Assembly: GCA_947493325.1 (NCBI GenBank) | Contig: CANLQI010000002.1 | Coordinates: 372,001 to 436,000, forward strand | Direction: 5' to 3' | DNA from: an uncultured Sphingomonadaceae bacterium | Lineage (GTDB): Bacteria; Pseudomonadota; Alphaproteobacteria; Sphingomonadales; Sphingomonadaceae | Length of the DNA stretch: 64,000 nucleotides | In this document: positions 33,597 through 41,612 of the stretch, one piece after another | Position numbering within the stretch: position 1 is the stretch's first letter | Layout of the letters: every line of letters starts with the position of its first letter | Notes under the pieces: model-generated | What the model was told of the DNA's origin: nothing | The model's database searches: none | Seen by the model: the letters and a program-made list of their open reading frames with translations, nothing else | Translations under genes and position numbers: made by a program

Positions 33597-34778
33597 GTGA
33601 CCGAAGAATTCTACCGTATCCGCCGCCTGCCGCCCTATGTGTTTGCCGAAGTGAATGCGATGAAAGCCGAGGCGCGGGCACGCGGTGAGGATATAATTGA
33701 TCTGGGCATGGGCAACCCCGATGGCATGCCGTCACAGCATGTGATCGACAAGCTGGCCGAGGTGGCGCAGGACCCGCATGCGCACCGCTATTCCGCATCC
33801 AAGGGCATCAAGGGGCTACGCCGTGCGCAGGCGGCCTATTACGACCGCCGATTCGACGTACAGCTTGATCCCGACAGCGAAATCGTCGTGACTTTGGGGT
33901 CAAAAGAAGGCCTCGCCAATCTTGCGCAGGCAATTACCGCACCGGGTGACGTAGTTTTAGCTCCGAATCCGAGCTATCCTATTCACACATTCGGTTTTAT
34001 CATTGCAGGCGCGGCGATCCGTTCGATTCCGGCGGCCCCCGGCCCCGAATTTTTTACTCGGCTTGAATATGCCATGTCCTATTCGGTGCCCAAGCCATCA
34101 GTATTGGTACTCGGCTATCCGTCCAACCCGACAGCCTACACGGCAGACCTCGATTTTTACCGGAAAGTCGTCGATTTCGCGCGGGAGCATAAACTGTGGG
34201 TTATCAGCGACCTAGCCTACGCCGAAATCTATTATGGCGATACGCCCACGCCATCGCTGCTGCAGGTGCCGGGGGCAAAAGATGTCGCAGTCGAATTTAC
34301 CTCGATGTCGAAAACCTATTCCATGGCCGGATGGCGCATGGGTTTTGCGGTGGGAAATCAGAAGCTTATTGGCGCACTCACCCGAGTTAAATCCTATCTT
34401 GATTATGGAGCGTTTACGCCGATACAGGTGGCCGCAACGGCGGCGCTCAACGGGCCGCAGGATATTATCGACGACAACCGCGCACTCTATAAAGCCCGCC
34501 GCGATGTCATGGTCGAAAGCTTTGGCCGCGCCGGATGGGATATTCCCTCGCCTGAGGCCAGCATGTTCGCATGGGCCCCCATCCCTGAACAGATGCGGCA
34601 TATGGGGGCCATGGAATTTTCCAAAAAACTGCTAGCCGAAGCACAGGTCGCGGTCGCGCCGGGTGTCGGTTTTGGCGACGAAGGCGAAGGTTACGTCCGT
34701 ATTGCGCTGGTCGAAAATGAACAGCGCCTGCGTCAGGCGGCGCGCAACATCAAACGGTTCCTTGCGCAAAATAGCTAG
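33597..34778 (+). CDS. Class I/II aminotransferase, AlaC / LL-diaminopimelate aminotransferase-like
   Basis: This 393-residue PLP enzyme starts at GTG 33597. It shows GMGNPDGMPSQHVIDKL near the N-terminus, RYSASKGIKGLRRAQAAYY, PNPSYPIHTFGF and the PLP lysine in SMSKTYSMAGWRMGFAVG, with the phosphate-binding arginine in the same block. The closest named relatives are E. coli AlaC (glutamate-pyruvate transaminase) and proteins labelled LL-diaminopimelate aminotransferase. The presence of dapD at 60.8 kb shows that the succinylase lysine route operates, which argues against a DapL role. It is divergent from phaC. Confidence 0.85.
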   Translation: MTEEFYRIRRLPPYVFAEVNAMKAEARARGEDIIDLGMGNPDGMPSQHVIDKLAEVAQDPHAHRYSASKGIKGLRRAQAAYYDRRFDVQLDPDSEIVVTLGSKEGLANLAQAITAPGDVVLAPNPSYPIHTFGFIIAGAAIRSIPAAPGPEFFTRLEYAMSYSVPKPSVLVLGYPSNPTAYTADLDFYRKVVDFAREHKLWVISDLAYAEIYYGDTPTPSLLQVPGAKDVAVEFTSMSKTYSMAGWRMGFAVGNQKLIGALTRVKSYLDYGAFTPIQVAATAALNGPQDIIDDNRALYKARRDVMVESFGRAGWDIPSPEASMFAWAPIPEQMRHMGAMEFSKKLLAEAQVAVAPGVGFGDEGEGYVRIALVENEQRLRQAARNIKRFLAQNS

Positions 34779-34831
34779 GGAAAAAGCCGTAAAAACGCCC
34801 CGGCCAATCCGTTTTGGATGAAGTAGAATTA

Positions 34832-34860
34832 TGTAAATTACACCTATTTAACACAGTGTT
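34832..34860. promoter_or_regulatory. Two adjacent palindromes upstream of an orphan regulator
   Basis: TGTAA-A-TTACA (34832-34842) and AACAC-A-GTGTT (34850-34860) are perfect odd palindromes 18 bases apart centre to centre. They end 27 bp before the regulator's ATG and could be binding sites for that protein or another dimeric factor. Confidence 0.45.
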
Positions 34861-34887
34861 TCGCCTCTAACGGGGTAGGAAACACAT

Positions 34888-35535
34888 ATGGCAATCTATA
34901 TTGGCTGGATATCCGGTACACACGATCCACCCGCCATATTGGCTAAAGCAGCAGCGGCAGCAAACATCGCCGTTTCACATTATCGGGACCTGTCGCGTGA
35001 TGCCCGGAAATGCGACCTGATCGTTACCAATAATAAATTTTCGCAACTGGAAACAATGTGCCGCAATCGTCTGTCGAACGATGGCGTGCCTATCATTGTA
35101 CTGGGAAAGCTGGAAAGCGGGGAGCGCGCCAGATGGATAAAGGCGGGCGCGGATGATGCCGTGCATCTGGACTGGTGTGCGGGCGAACTCACCGCGCGAA
35201 TGAAAACCGCGATCCGCAGGGCGCAGTTTTCAGGAGGTCTGTGGAGCTATGGCCCGCTGGCGTTCAATCTTCTGGAGCGCACCGTGCGCTATTACGGCAG
35301 CAGCATTCGGTTCAACACACGCGAATATAATCTGCTGCTGTATCTGGCCAAAGCGCGCGGCGAAGTGGTGCTACGCGAAGAGCTTCTGAAAAACGTGTGG
35401 CAAATTGACTTTGACCCCGGCACAAACCGCATCGATGTTTATATATTCCGCCTGCGCGATAAATTGCGCCAGGGCAGCGGAACCGATATTGTCGAAACCG
35501 TGCGCGGCAAGGGTTACCGGATAAAGCCGTGGTAA
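34888..35535 (+). CDS. OmpR-type winged-helix regulator with degenerate receiver domain
   Basis: The 215 residues split into a receiver-like domain (1-115) and an OmpR/PhoB winged helix (about 120-215, with FNTREYNLLLYLAKARGEVVLREELLKNVW and RIDVYIFRLRDKLRQGSGTDIVETVRGKGYRI, in parts). In the receiver the phospho-acceptor Asp is replaced: where other members have DLxLLD, this one has CDLIVTNNKFS (Asn48/Asn49). The acidic pair near the N-terminus is also missing (YIGWISG). No histidine kinase is adjacent. It is therefore an atypical regulator, probably controlled without phosphorylation. GTAGGA precedes the ATG. Confidence 0.85.
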   Translation: MAIYIGWISGTHDPPAILAKAAAAANIAVSHYRDLSRDARKCDLIVTNNKFSQLETMCRNRLSNDGVPIIVLGKLESGERARWIKAGADDAVHLDWCAGELTARMKTAIRRAQFSGGLWSYGPLAFNLLERTVRYYGSSIRFNTREYNLLLYLAKARGEVVLREELLKNVWQIDFDPGTNRIDVYIFRLRDKLRQGSGTDIVETVRGKGYRIKPW

Positions 35536-35623
35536 AGCCCTTTTTCTGTCGCTTTATGCTGGACATGTAGCGCGCGGCACTGTTGATTGGCGCATGTATC
35601 ATTCAGCCAGACGGACCCCCTTT

Positions 35624-36436
35624 ATGACCAACGAAACCCTCACTTTCAAAGACCGCGTCCGTATCGACATAGCCGATCATGTCGCCGATGTACGCCTGAT
35701 CCGCAGCGACAAGATGAACGCGCTCGACCCGGACATGTTTTCTGGGATTATCGAGGCAGGTGCAGCGCTACATGAGCGCAGGGATGTCCGCGCCGTTGTC
35801 CTGTCAGGTGAGGGGCCCAGTTTCTGCGCCGGGCTTGATATGGCGAGTTTTACCGCGTCCCCTGACAGCGGCGGTCCCGACAAGTTGACCGATCGCACCT
35901 ATGGCGACAGCAACAAGTTTCAGCAGGTGGCGACGCAGTGGCGCAAGCTGCCCATGCCGGTCATCGCAGCGGTACATGGCGTGTGCTTTGGCGGCGGCGC
36001 GCAAATTATGTCCGGGGCGGATATTCGTATCATTGCCCCTGATGCGCGGCTGTCGGTCATGGAAATGCGTTGGGGCCTGATCCCCGATATGGGCGGCTAT
36101 ACGGTGTGGCGGGGTTTCGTGCGCGATGATGTTATTCGTGAACTCACCTATACCAACCGCAAATTTAGCGGCGAAGAAGCGCTATCACTCGGCTTTGCCA
36201 CATATAATGACACCGACCCGCACAGCCGCGCCATGGCGATAGCCAGCGAAATTGCCAGCAAAAACCCCGATGCCATCCGCGCGGCCAAGGCACTGTTCAA
36301 CAAGGTGCCCGATATGGATTCCGACGCGATCCTGATGGAGGAAAGCGTCCAGCAGGCCAAAATCATCCGCAGCCCCAACCAGATGGAAGCCGTGATGGCC
36401 TTTATGGGGAAGAGGAAGGCGGAGTTTGGGGATTAA
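35624..36436 (+). CDS. Crotonase / enoyl-CoA hydratase family protein
   Basis: The protein has 270 residues from ATG 35624; an in-frame ATG at 35594 is also possible, and neither has a strong ribosome site. It shows the crotonase fold with LSGEGPSFCAGLDMASF (first oxyanion-hole segment) and AAVHGVCFGGGAQIMSGADIRI (second). Glutamates in MEMRWGLIPDMGG fit a hydratase. It may act in beta-oxidation together with the acyl-CoA dehydrogenase at 38.1 kb and the synthetase at 2.0 kb. The exact substrate is open. Confidence 0.85.
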   Translation: MTNETLTFKDRVRIDIADHVADVRLIRSDKMNALDPDMFSGIIEAGAALHERRDVRAVVLSGEGPSFCAGLDMASFTASPDSGGPDKLTDRTYGDSNKFQQVATQWRKLPMPVIAAVHGVCFGGGAQIMSGADIRIIAPDARLSVMEMRWGLIPDMGGYTVWRGFVRDDVIRELTYTNRKFSGEEALSLGFATYNDTDPHSRAMAIASEIASKNPDAIRAAKALFNKVPDMDSDAILMEESVQQAKIIRSPNQMEAVMAFMGKRKAEFGD

Positions 36437-36483
36437 ATGATATCAAGCCAAGTTTTCAAGCATGGCCGCTTTGAAAAATGGTC

Positions 36484-37197
36484 TTATTCGAACGGATCCT
36501 GATGCTTCTTCTTCTGTAGCAAATCATGCCGCAGTTGTTGGCGCAGATTGGCGGGCTCCATGATGTGTATCCGCAGTTCTTCTGCGTCCTTGGCGATATG
36601 TGCGATAGACTCCATCACCTCATTCAATTCGGCTTTATTTTCCACATCGGTCTGCGCGTTGTAATGAGACAAATAATCATGCACTAAATGCGGTATCTGT
36701 GTAGTTATCCGGCTTTGCAGTTTGAGTGCTTCGCCAGTAGGGGCATATTTTTTATTTGCATATAAAAACCGGTGACATGCTTCCCAATAATTCCTGATTT
36801 CATCACGCAGCTCCGGTTCCTTGTGAAATAATTCAATCAGCGCCTCATCAAATTCCAATGCTATTGCATCGCCCGTTTCCGCGTCCTTTCTTACTTTTAT
36901 TTTGGCATGACGTGCCAATTTATTATATGGCCAGCCCGTGCGTACGTTCCCTTTGAATGTTGTGGCATTCGAATCTTTGGCGCGGGACTGCCACAGAAAT
37001 GCCACAAGCGCAGCAGCCAACCCGCCGGTTATGGAAATGGTTGTTTCACCAAACGATAATTGGAGAGCAATGAAAGATATCAGGCCAGTGCAAGTCGTTA
37101 TTAAAATGCGGCGTACAAGGCGTGTAATAAAGGGTAGTGCGTGCCCGGCAAAGATTAAAGCGAGCAGAGTTGCCAGTATAAATAAAATTGTACGAAT
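36484..37197 (-). CDS. Hypothetical membrane-anchored protein, probable ATT start
   Basis: The function is not recognised. The frame is open from just after a TGA at 37212. The first in-frame codons are AGA GGT GAT ACC ATT, so a very strong ribosome binding site (GAGGTGAT, 37208-37201) lies just before ATT at 37197. No ATG or GTG exists in frame before residue 60, and the next candidates are CTG 37176 or TTG 37020. From ATT the protein has 237 residues: two hydrophobic segments (TILFILATLLALIFAGHALPF and ITTCTGLISFIALQLSF, with a third at GGLAAALVAFLW), then a charged helical domain of about 170 residues ending in QKKKHQDPFE. Membrane topology with a cytoplasmic C-terminus is inferred. Confidence 0.6.
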   Translation of the reverse strand: MRTILFILATLLALIFAGHALPFITRLVRRILITTCTGLISFIALQLSFGETTISITGGLAAALVAFLWQSRAKDSNATTFKGNVRTGWPYNKLARHAKIKVRKDAETGDAIALEFDEALIELFHKEPELRDEIRNYWEACHRFLYANKKYAPTGEALKLQSRITTQIPHLVHDYLSHYNAQTDVENKAELNEVMESIAHIAKDAEELRIHIMEPANLRQQLRHDLLQKKKHQDPFE

Positions 37198-37269
37198 GGT
37201 ATCACCTCTTCAATTCCGCCATAATATTATGTGGGGTTTCTGAAAGTGTAATTCAATTCGCACCCCTTG

Positions 37270-37701
37270 TCATTGAGTGACCATCAACCGTTCAAATTCC
37301 GCGCGCAGTTCTTCGCCTATTGGCGTGGGGCCATTTTTGTCAGTGAGCACGATTGTGGTGACACACAGCGCCACACATCTGTCTTTCTGAAACGCGGCCG
37401 AATATATATCCCAGCTGCTGGTACCAATCCGGCCGATGCCGCTGGCAATAATAACAGGCTCCGGGAAATAGCTTTCGGCAATATAGTCAAGCTTGACCGA
37501 CGCGATCAGCCAACGTTGCCCCTCGCTGCGGCGCTGCACCGATATCGCATGGTTGAATTTGCCGCGGCCATGTTCGAACAGGCCCGCCATCGCGACATTG
37601 TTGATATGCCCCAGCATGTCGACATCGGCAAAACGTGTCTCCGTGGGATGCGCAAAGGGATAGCTGTTGATATCGGTCTGCCAGCTTTCGGGTCTGGGCA
37701 T
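37270..37701 (-). CDS. Acyl-CoA thioesterase, hotdog fold
   Basis: The 143-residue protein shows the 4-hydroxybenzoyl-CoA thioesterase signature RFADVDMLGHINNVAMAGLFEHGR, with the catalytic Asp in the DxDxxGHxNN motif. It is likely a tetrameric cytoplasmic enzyme that hydrolyses acyl-CoA. The substrate is not predictable. It sits 72 bp from the start of the hypothetical membrane protein on the same strand. Confidence 0.85.
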   Translation of the reverse strand: MPRPESWQTDINSYPFAHPTETRFADVDMLGHINNVAMAGLFEHGRGKFNHAISVQRRSEGQRWLIASVKLDYIAESYFPEPVIIASGIGRIGTSSWDIYSAAFQKDRCVALCVTTIVLTDKNGPTPIGEELRAEFERLMVTQ

Positions 37702-38136
37702 AAGTTTGTCCTTAAATTCGTCACTCCCGCGCAGACGGGAATCTTTATCGGTGTCGCTGTCATGTGGATTACGGTGACATTAGACTCAACCCCCAAACTC
37801 CACGCCTCCACAATTTCCTGTCCTACACGCCCCGTACAGTGCTAGCCAGAAGGCGCTAACGCTTTTCCGCATGAAACTTTGCGCACCCGGCTCTTTCACA
37901 CCGTCTATGCTTTTCTCTACCCACAAACCATGCTGCACGGACCTGGGACCTTTCGATCCAACAACCGGGACCTTCCAGCGATGTAGCATCGCTATATCTG
38001 AATTATAATCCAATTATATCATGTGTTTGTGGAAAATTCCCGGTCGGGCGCTATTGCGGCATGCGGGACCTTCCGGCAACACTTGGTGCAGGGTTCAGAG
38101 CGTTCCGCTGCCGCTTATTTCCATGAGGAAATCAAA
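37702..38136. other. Non-coding interval between thioesterase and acyl-CoA dehydrogenase
   Basis: These 435 bases hold a REP-like copy (37719-37743) and the 10-mer GGGACCTTCC twice, near 37967 and 38062, with a related GGGACCTTTC near 37945, plus a small GCGATGTAGCATCGC hairpin near 37978. A 75-codon minus-strand frame here has no family resemblance and no ribosome site. I see no gene. Confidence 0.6.
37719..37743. repeat. REP-like palindromic repeat, copy 4
   Basis: CGTCACTCCCGC-GCAGAC-GGGAATC, with one mismatch in the left arm relative to the copies at 60.7 kb. It is just upstream of the thioesterase start. Confidence 0.65.
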
Positions 38137-39291
38137 TTAAAGCCCTCTTCCGATCAGCTCTTTCATGATCTCGCTCGTGCCGCCGAATATTCGTGTCACA
38201 CGCGCCGCGCGCCAGGCTTTGGCGATATTATATTCGTTCATATAGCCCGCACCGCCGTGGAATTGCAGGCATTTGTCCATCACTTCCCATTGCAGCTCGG
38301 TATGCCACAGCTTCGCCGCCGCGCCTTCTTCGGGCGTCAGTTCTTTCCCGTAATGCCGGTTCAGCGCCCAATCGAGATGCGCCCAGCCCACCTGCAGCTT
38401 TGTCTTGAGATCTGCGAGCACGAAACGGGTATTTTGAAAGCCCAGGATTGGTTTGCCAAACGCCTTGCGCTCGCGCACAAACTCGACCGTGTCGTCAAAC
38501 GCCTTTTGCGCGCTCGCCTGCGCCGACACCGCAATTGACAGGCGCTCCTGCGGCAATTCGCTCATCAGGTATATAAAACCCATGCCCTCCTCGCCCAGGC
38601 AATTCGTCATCGGCACACGCACATCGTTGAAGAACAGTTCTGACGTATCGGCGGCATCCTGCCCGATCTTGTCGAGATTGCGGCCGCGCTCAAAACCTTC
38701 ACGATCACTTTCGACCAGAATGATAGACATGCCCTGCCACGCTTTTTCCGCATCGGGATTGGTCACGGCGCAGACAAGAGTCAGATCCGCATTTTGGCCA
38801 TTGGTGATATAGGTTTTGGAACCGTTGATGACATAATGATTGCCGTCTTTTTTCGCCGAAGTGCGCATCCCCTGCAGGTCGCTGCCCGTGCCAGGCTCAG
38901 TCATCGCGATAGCGGTGATCGTCTCGCCCGACACCAGCCGCGGCAGCCATTTCTGCTTCTGTTCTTCGGAGCCGTAATTGACAATATAGCTGACCACAAT
39001 GTCCGATTGCAGCGAGAAGCCGAGCGGCGATCCGCCGGTATAGGCCACCTCTTCATCAACAATGGCGTTATAGCCGAAATCAAGCCCGAGGCCGCCATAT
39101 TCCTCCGGCACGGTCGGGCACAGCATGCCCAGCTCACCCGCCTTGGGCCACAACTCCTTGGGGACGATCTTGTCCTTGTCCCACTGCTCCGCATTGGGCG
39201 CAACTTCCTTTTCCATGAAAGCGCGCACGGTGGCGCGAAACGCCTCATGGTCTTCGCTATAGGCGCTGCGCGGGATACGATCGAGGGACAT
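38137..39291 (-). CDS. Acyl-CoA dehydrogenase
   Basis: This FAD enzyme introduces the alpha-beta double bond in fatty acyl-CoA. The 384 residues carry both PROSITE-type signatures: AMTEPGTGSDLQGMRTSAKK (FAD and substrate binding) and QFHGGAGYMNEYNIAKAWRAARVTRIFGGTSEI (C-terminal, in parts). The catalytic glutamate is probably in the GGTSEIMKELI or upstream helix as in relatives. A perfect 9-bp inverted repeat lies 66 bp before the start, likely an operator. Confidence 0.93.
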   Translation of the reverse strand: MSLDRIPRSAYSEDHEAFRATVRAFMEKEVAPNAEQWDKDKIVPKELWPKAGELGMLCPTVPEEYGGLGLDFGYNAIVDEEVAYTGGSPLGFSLQSDIVVSYIVNYGSEEQKQKWLPRLVSGETITAIAMTEPGTGSDLQGMRTSAKKDGNHYVINGSKTYITNGQNADLTLVCAVTNPDAEKAWQGMSIILVESDREGFERGRNLDKIGQDAADTSELFFNDVRVPMTNCLGEEGMGFIYLMSELPQERLSIAVSAQASAQKAFDDTVEFVRERKAFGKPILGFQNTRFVLADLKTKLQVGWAHLDWALNRHYGKELTPEEGAAAKLWHTELQWEVMDKCLQFHGGAGYMNEYNIAKAWRAARVTRIFGGTSEIMKELIGRGL

Positions 39292-39356
39292 GAATTTCTC
39301 CGTATATTATCTGCTGCCAGCCGGTTTAGCGGCTTGTCCGCATGCGCGTCAATCAA

Positions 39357-39376
39357 ATTTAATCGTTCGATTAAAT
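39357..39376. promoter_or_regulatory. Inverted repeat between acyl-CoA dehydrogenase and radical SAM genes
   Basis: ATTTAATCG and CGATTAAAT form 9-bp arms around TT. The site lies 65 bp before the dehydrogenase start and 53 bp before the radical SAM start, in a divergent promoter region. TetR-type regulators of fatty-acid genes use dyads of this size; which factor binds is unknown. Confidence 0.55.
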
Positions 39377-39429
39377 CATAATCAACATAGATTGATGACA
39401 AGGCTGGAAAAAGAACGTATAGTGAACAT

Positions 39430-40665
39430 ATGGCCAGACTATCGATTCAGGAAAAGCTCGCGATTCTCAGCGATGCGGCGAAATATGACGCCAGCTGCGC
39501 CTCCAGCGGATCGTCAAAACGCCACTCGCGCGATGGCAATTCGCTGGGTTCGACAGAGGGCATAGGCATCTGCCATGCCTATGCGCCGGATGGGCGCTGT
39601 ATCTCATTGCTGAAAATCCTGATGACGAATTTCTGCATTTACGACTGTGTCTATTGCATCAACCGCGTGTCAAGCAATGTGCAACGCGCACGATTTACCG
39701 TAGAGGAGATTGTCTGGCTGACTGTAGAATTTTACCGGCGCAATTATATTGAGGGGCTGTTCCTGTCCTCCGGCATCATCAAATCACCCGATGACACCAT
39801 GGCCGATATAGTGCGCATTGCACGCATATTGCGCGAAGAACATGGCTTTAAAGGCTATATCCATCTGAAAACCATTCCCGATGCCGCGCCCGAATTGATC
39901 GAGGAAGCGGGGCGGCTTGCGGACCGGATTTCGATCAATGTTGAACTGCCCACCGATCAAAGTGTCGCACAGCTGGCGCCCGAGAAAAACCCCGCCACCA
40001 TCCGCAGTGCGATGGGGCATGTGCGGGAAAATATTGAGGCTTCAAAAGAAAAAACGCTGGTCAAAAAACGCCGCAAGAAATTCGCCCCCGCGGGTCAGAG
40101 TACACAGCTTATCGTCGGGGCGGATGACAGCAATGATGCGGCCATCCTGGACAATAGTTCGCGGCTGTACGGCAATTACAAATTGCGCCGTGTCTATTAT
40201 TCCGCGTTCAGCCCGATCCCGGACAGTAGCCATATATTGCCGCTGATCAAGCCGCCGCTGATTCGCGAACACCGGCTGTATCAGGCCGACTGGCTGATGC
40301 GGTTTTACGGATTCAGCGCTCCGGAAATCAGCGGTGTGTCGGATGATGGCATGCTGGATCTGGAAGTGGATCCCAAGCTCGCATGGGCGCTTGCCAACCG
40401 GCATGCCTTTCCGGTCAATGTCAATCGTGCGGGTAAGCAAACCTTGCTGCGCGTGCCCGGTTTTGGCACGCGCACCGTTGGCCGTATATTGGCGGTGCGG
40501 CGCTATCGCACTGTCCATTATGATGATCTGGTGCGCATGGGCGCGAACCTGCGCAATGCGAAACCGTTTATTTTCGTGCCCGACTGGTCGCCCGGCCATA
40601 TGACCGATTCCGAAAACCTGCGTGCGCGCTTCGCGCCGCCCGCACAGCAGTTGCAGCTGTTATGA
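39430..40665 (+). CDS. Putative DNA modification/repair radical SAM protein
   Basis: The 411 residues contain the radical SAM cysteines in LMTNFCIYDCVYCINR (CxxxCxxC) near residue 70, LFLSSGI, and a helix-hairpin-helix segment at the C-terminus (FPVNVNRAGKQTLLRVPGFGTRTVGRIL, in parts) that suggests DNA binding. The pattern fits TIGR03916, a family linked by neighbourhood to DNA repair. The next gene overlaps the stop by four bases (ATGA) and encodes the usual TIGR03915/DUF4130 partner. The chemical reaction is not known. Confidence 0.88.
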   Translation: MARLSIQEKLAILSDAAKYDASCASSGSSKRHSRDGNSLGSTEGIGICHAYAPDGRCISLLKILMTNFCIYDCVYCINRVSSNVQRARFTVEEIVWLTVEFYRRNYIEGLFLSSGIIKSPDDTMADIVRIARILREEHGFKGYIHLKTIPDAAPELIEEAGRLADRISINVELPTDQSVAQLAPEKNPATIRSAMGHVRENIEASKEKTLVKKRRKKFAPAGQSTQLIVGADDSNDAAILDNSSRLYGNYKLRRVYYSAFSPIPDSSHILPLIKPPLIREHRLYQADWLMRFYGFSAPEISGVSDDGMLDLEVDPKLAWALANRHAFPVNVNRAGKQTLLRVPGFGTRTVGRILAVRRYRTVHYDDLVRMGANLRNAKPFIFVPDWSPGHMTDSENLRARFAPPAQQLQLL

Positions 40666-41534
40666 TCTATTTGGTGCAAATCGAACAGCCCGGTCTCTTC
40701 GGCAAATGGCGCGACAATGCCCGGTCTCTGCTGGGCGCGGATGTGCACCCGGACAATATCATCTGGAAAGGAACCAGCAGCACCGGAGAGCTGTTTGACA
40801 GCGTCACGGCCCCGCCACCGAAAATGCCAGATGCCGAACTGCGCGTGCCCAAGGCTTTCCTGTCACTCGCCAATAGCGTGATTTGCCACAATGATCCGCA
40901 ACGTTTCGGAATGCTCTATGCACTCCTCTGGAAAATCCGCAGCGCGCCCGCAAAACTGGGCGATGTTTCCGACCCGTTGGTAAGCCAGCTGCGCGTCATG
41001 GAAAAAACGGTGCGGCGTGACTGTCACAAGATGAAGGCATTTGTGCGGTTTCGGGAAATTGATCCCCTGCCACCGTGTGATGGCACAGAGCATAACCAGA
41101 CCCGCCGCCGTTTCGGCGCATGGTTTGAACCCGATCATTATATCGCCGAGCGCACCGCGCCTTTTTTCGCGCGCCGCTTTGGCGATATGGACTGGATTAT
41201 CGCCACGCCGCAGCAAATTGTGCATTTTGAGGGCGGCAAGCTGCGTCATGAACCAGGCGGCGAAAGACCGGATTTTGGAACAGACGCCACAGATGACCTG
41301 TGGCGTACATATTTCACCCATATTTTCAATCCGGCGCGGCTCAAGGTTAAAGCCATGCAGTCGGAAATGCCCAAGAAATACTGGAAGAATTTGCCCGAAG
41401 CCGCGCTGATCCCCGGCATGATTGCCGGTGCGGAAGAGCGGCTCAGGAAAATGCGCGCGGCAGAGCCAACAGTGGCGCCCGCCCGTGCCGCAAAGGTGAA
41501 GGCGATCAATCGCCAGCGTGCAGATAAAGCCTGA
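40662..41534 (+). CDS. TIGR03915 / DUF4130 family DNA-metabolism protein
   Basis: The protein has 290 residues. It starts inside the radical SAM stop, so the pair is translationally coupled. The middle carries MEKTVRRDCHKMKAFVRFRE and WFEPDHYIAERTAPFFARRFGDMDWIIATP, which are characteristic of the family. In many proteobacteria this protein is fused at its C-terminus to a uracil-DNA glycosylase-like domain (UdgX). Here it ends in a short Ala/Arg/Lys-rich tail instead. Its role is presumably in damage processing with the radical SAM partner. Confidence 0.85.
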   Translation: MIYLVQIEQPGLFGKWRDNARSLLGADVHPDNIIWKGTSSTGELFDSVTAPPPKMPDAELRVPKAFLSLANSVICHNDPQRFGMLYALLWKIRSAPAKLGDVSDPLVSQLRVMEKTVRRDCHKMKAFVRFREIDPLPPCDGTEHNQTRRRFGAWFEPDHYIAERTAPFFARRFGDMDWIIATPQQIVHFEGGKLRHEPGGERPDFGTDATDDLWRTYFTHIFNPARLKVKAMQSEMPKKYWKNLPEAALIPGMIAGAEERLRKMRAAEPTVAPARAAKVKAINRQRADKA

Positions 41535-41612
41535 TCTGGTCCGCGCCATTGCTTTTGCCGGCCCGGCCATGCAGGAGGGAAATGTTTTCCACTCTATTTG
41601 AAAGCCCCGCCA

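Noticed and set aside
37786-38013. 75-codon minus-strand frame
   Set aside because: It is Arg/Gly/Ser-rich with no motif, lies in a repeat-containing spacer and has no ribosome site.
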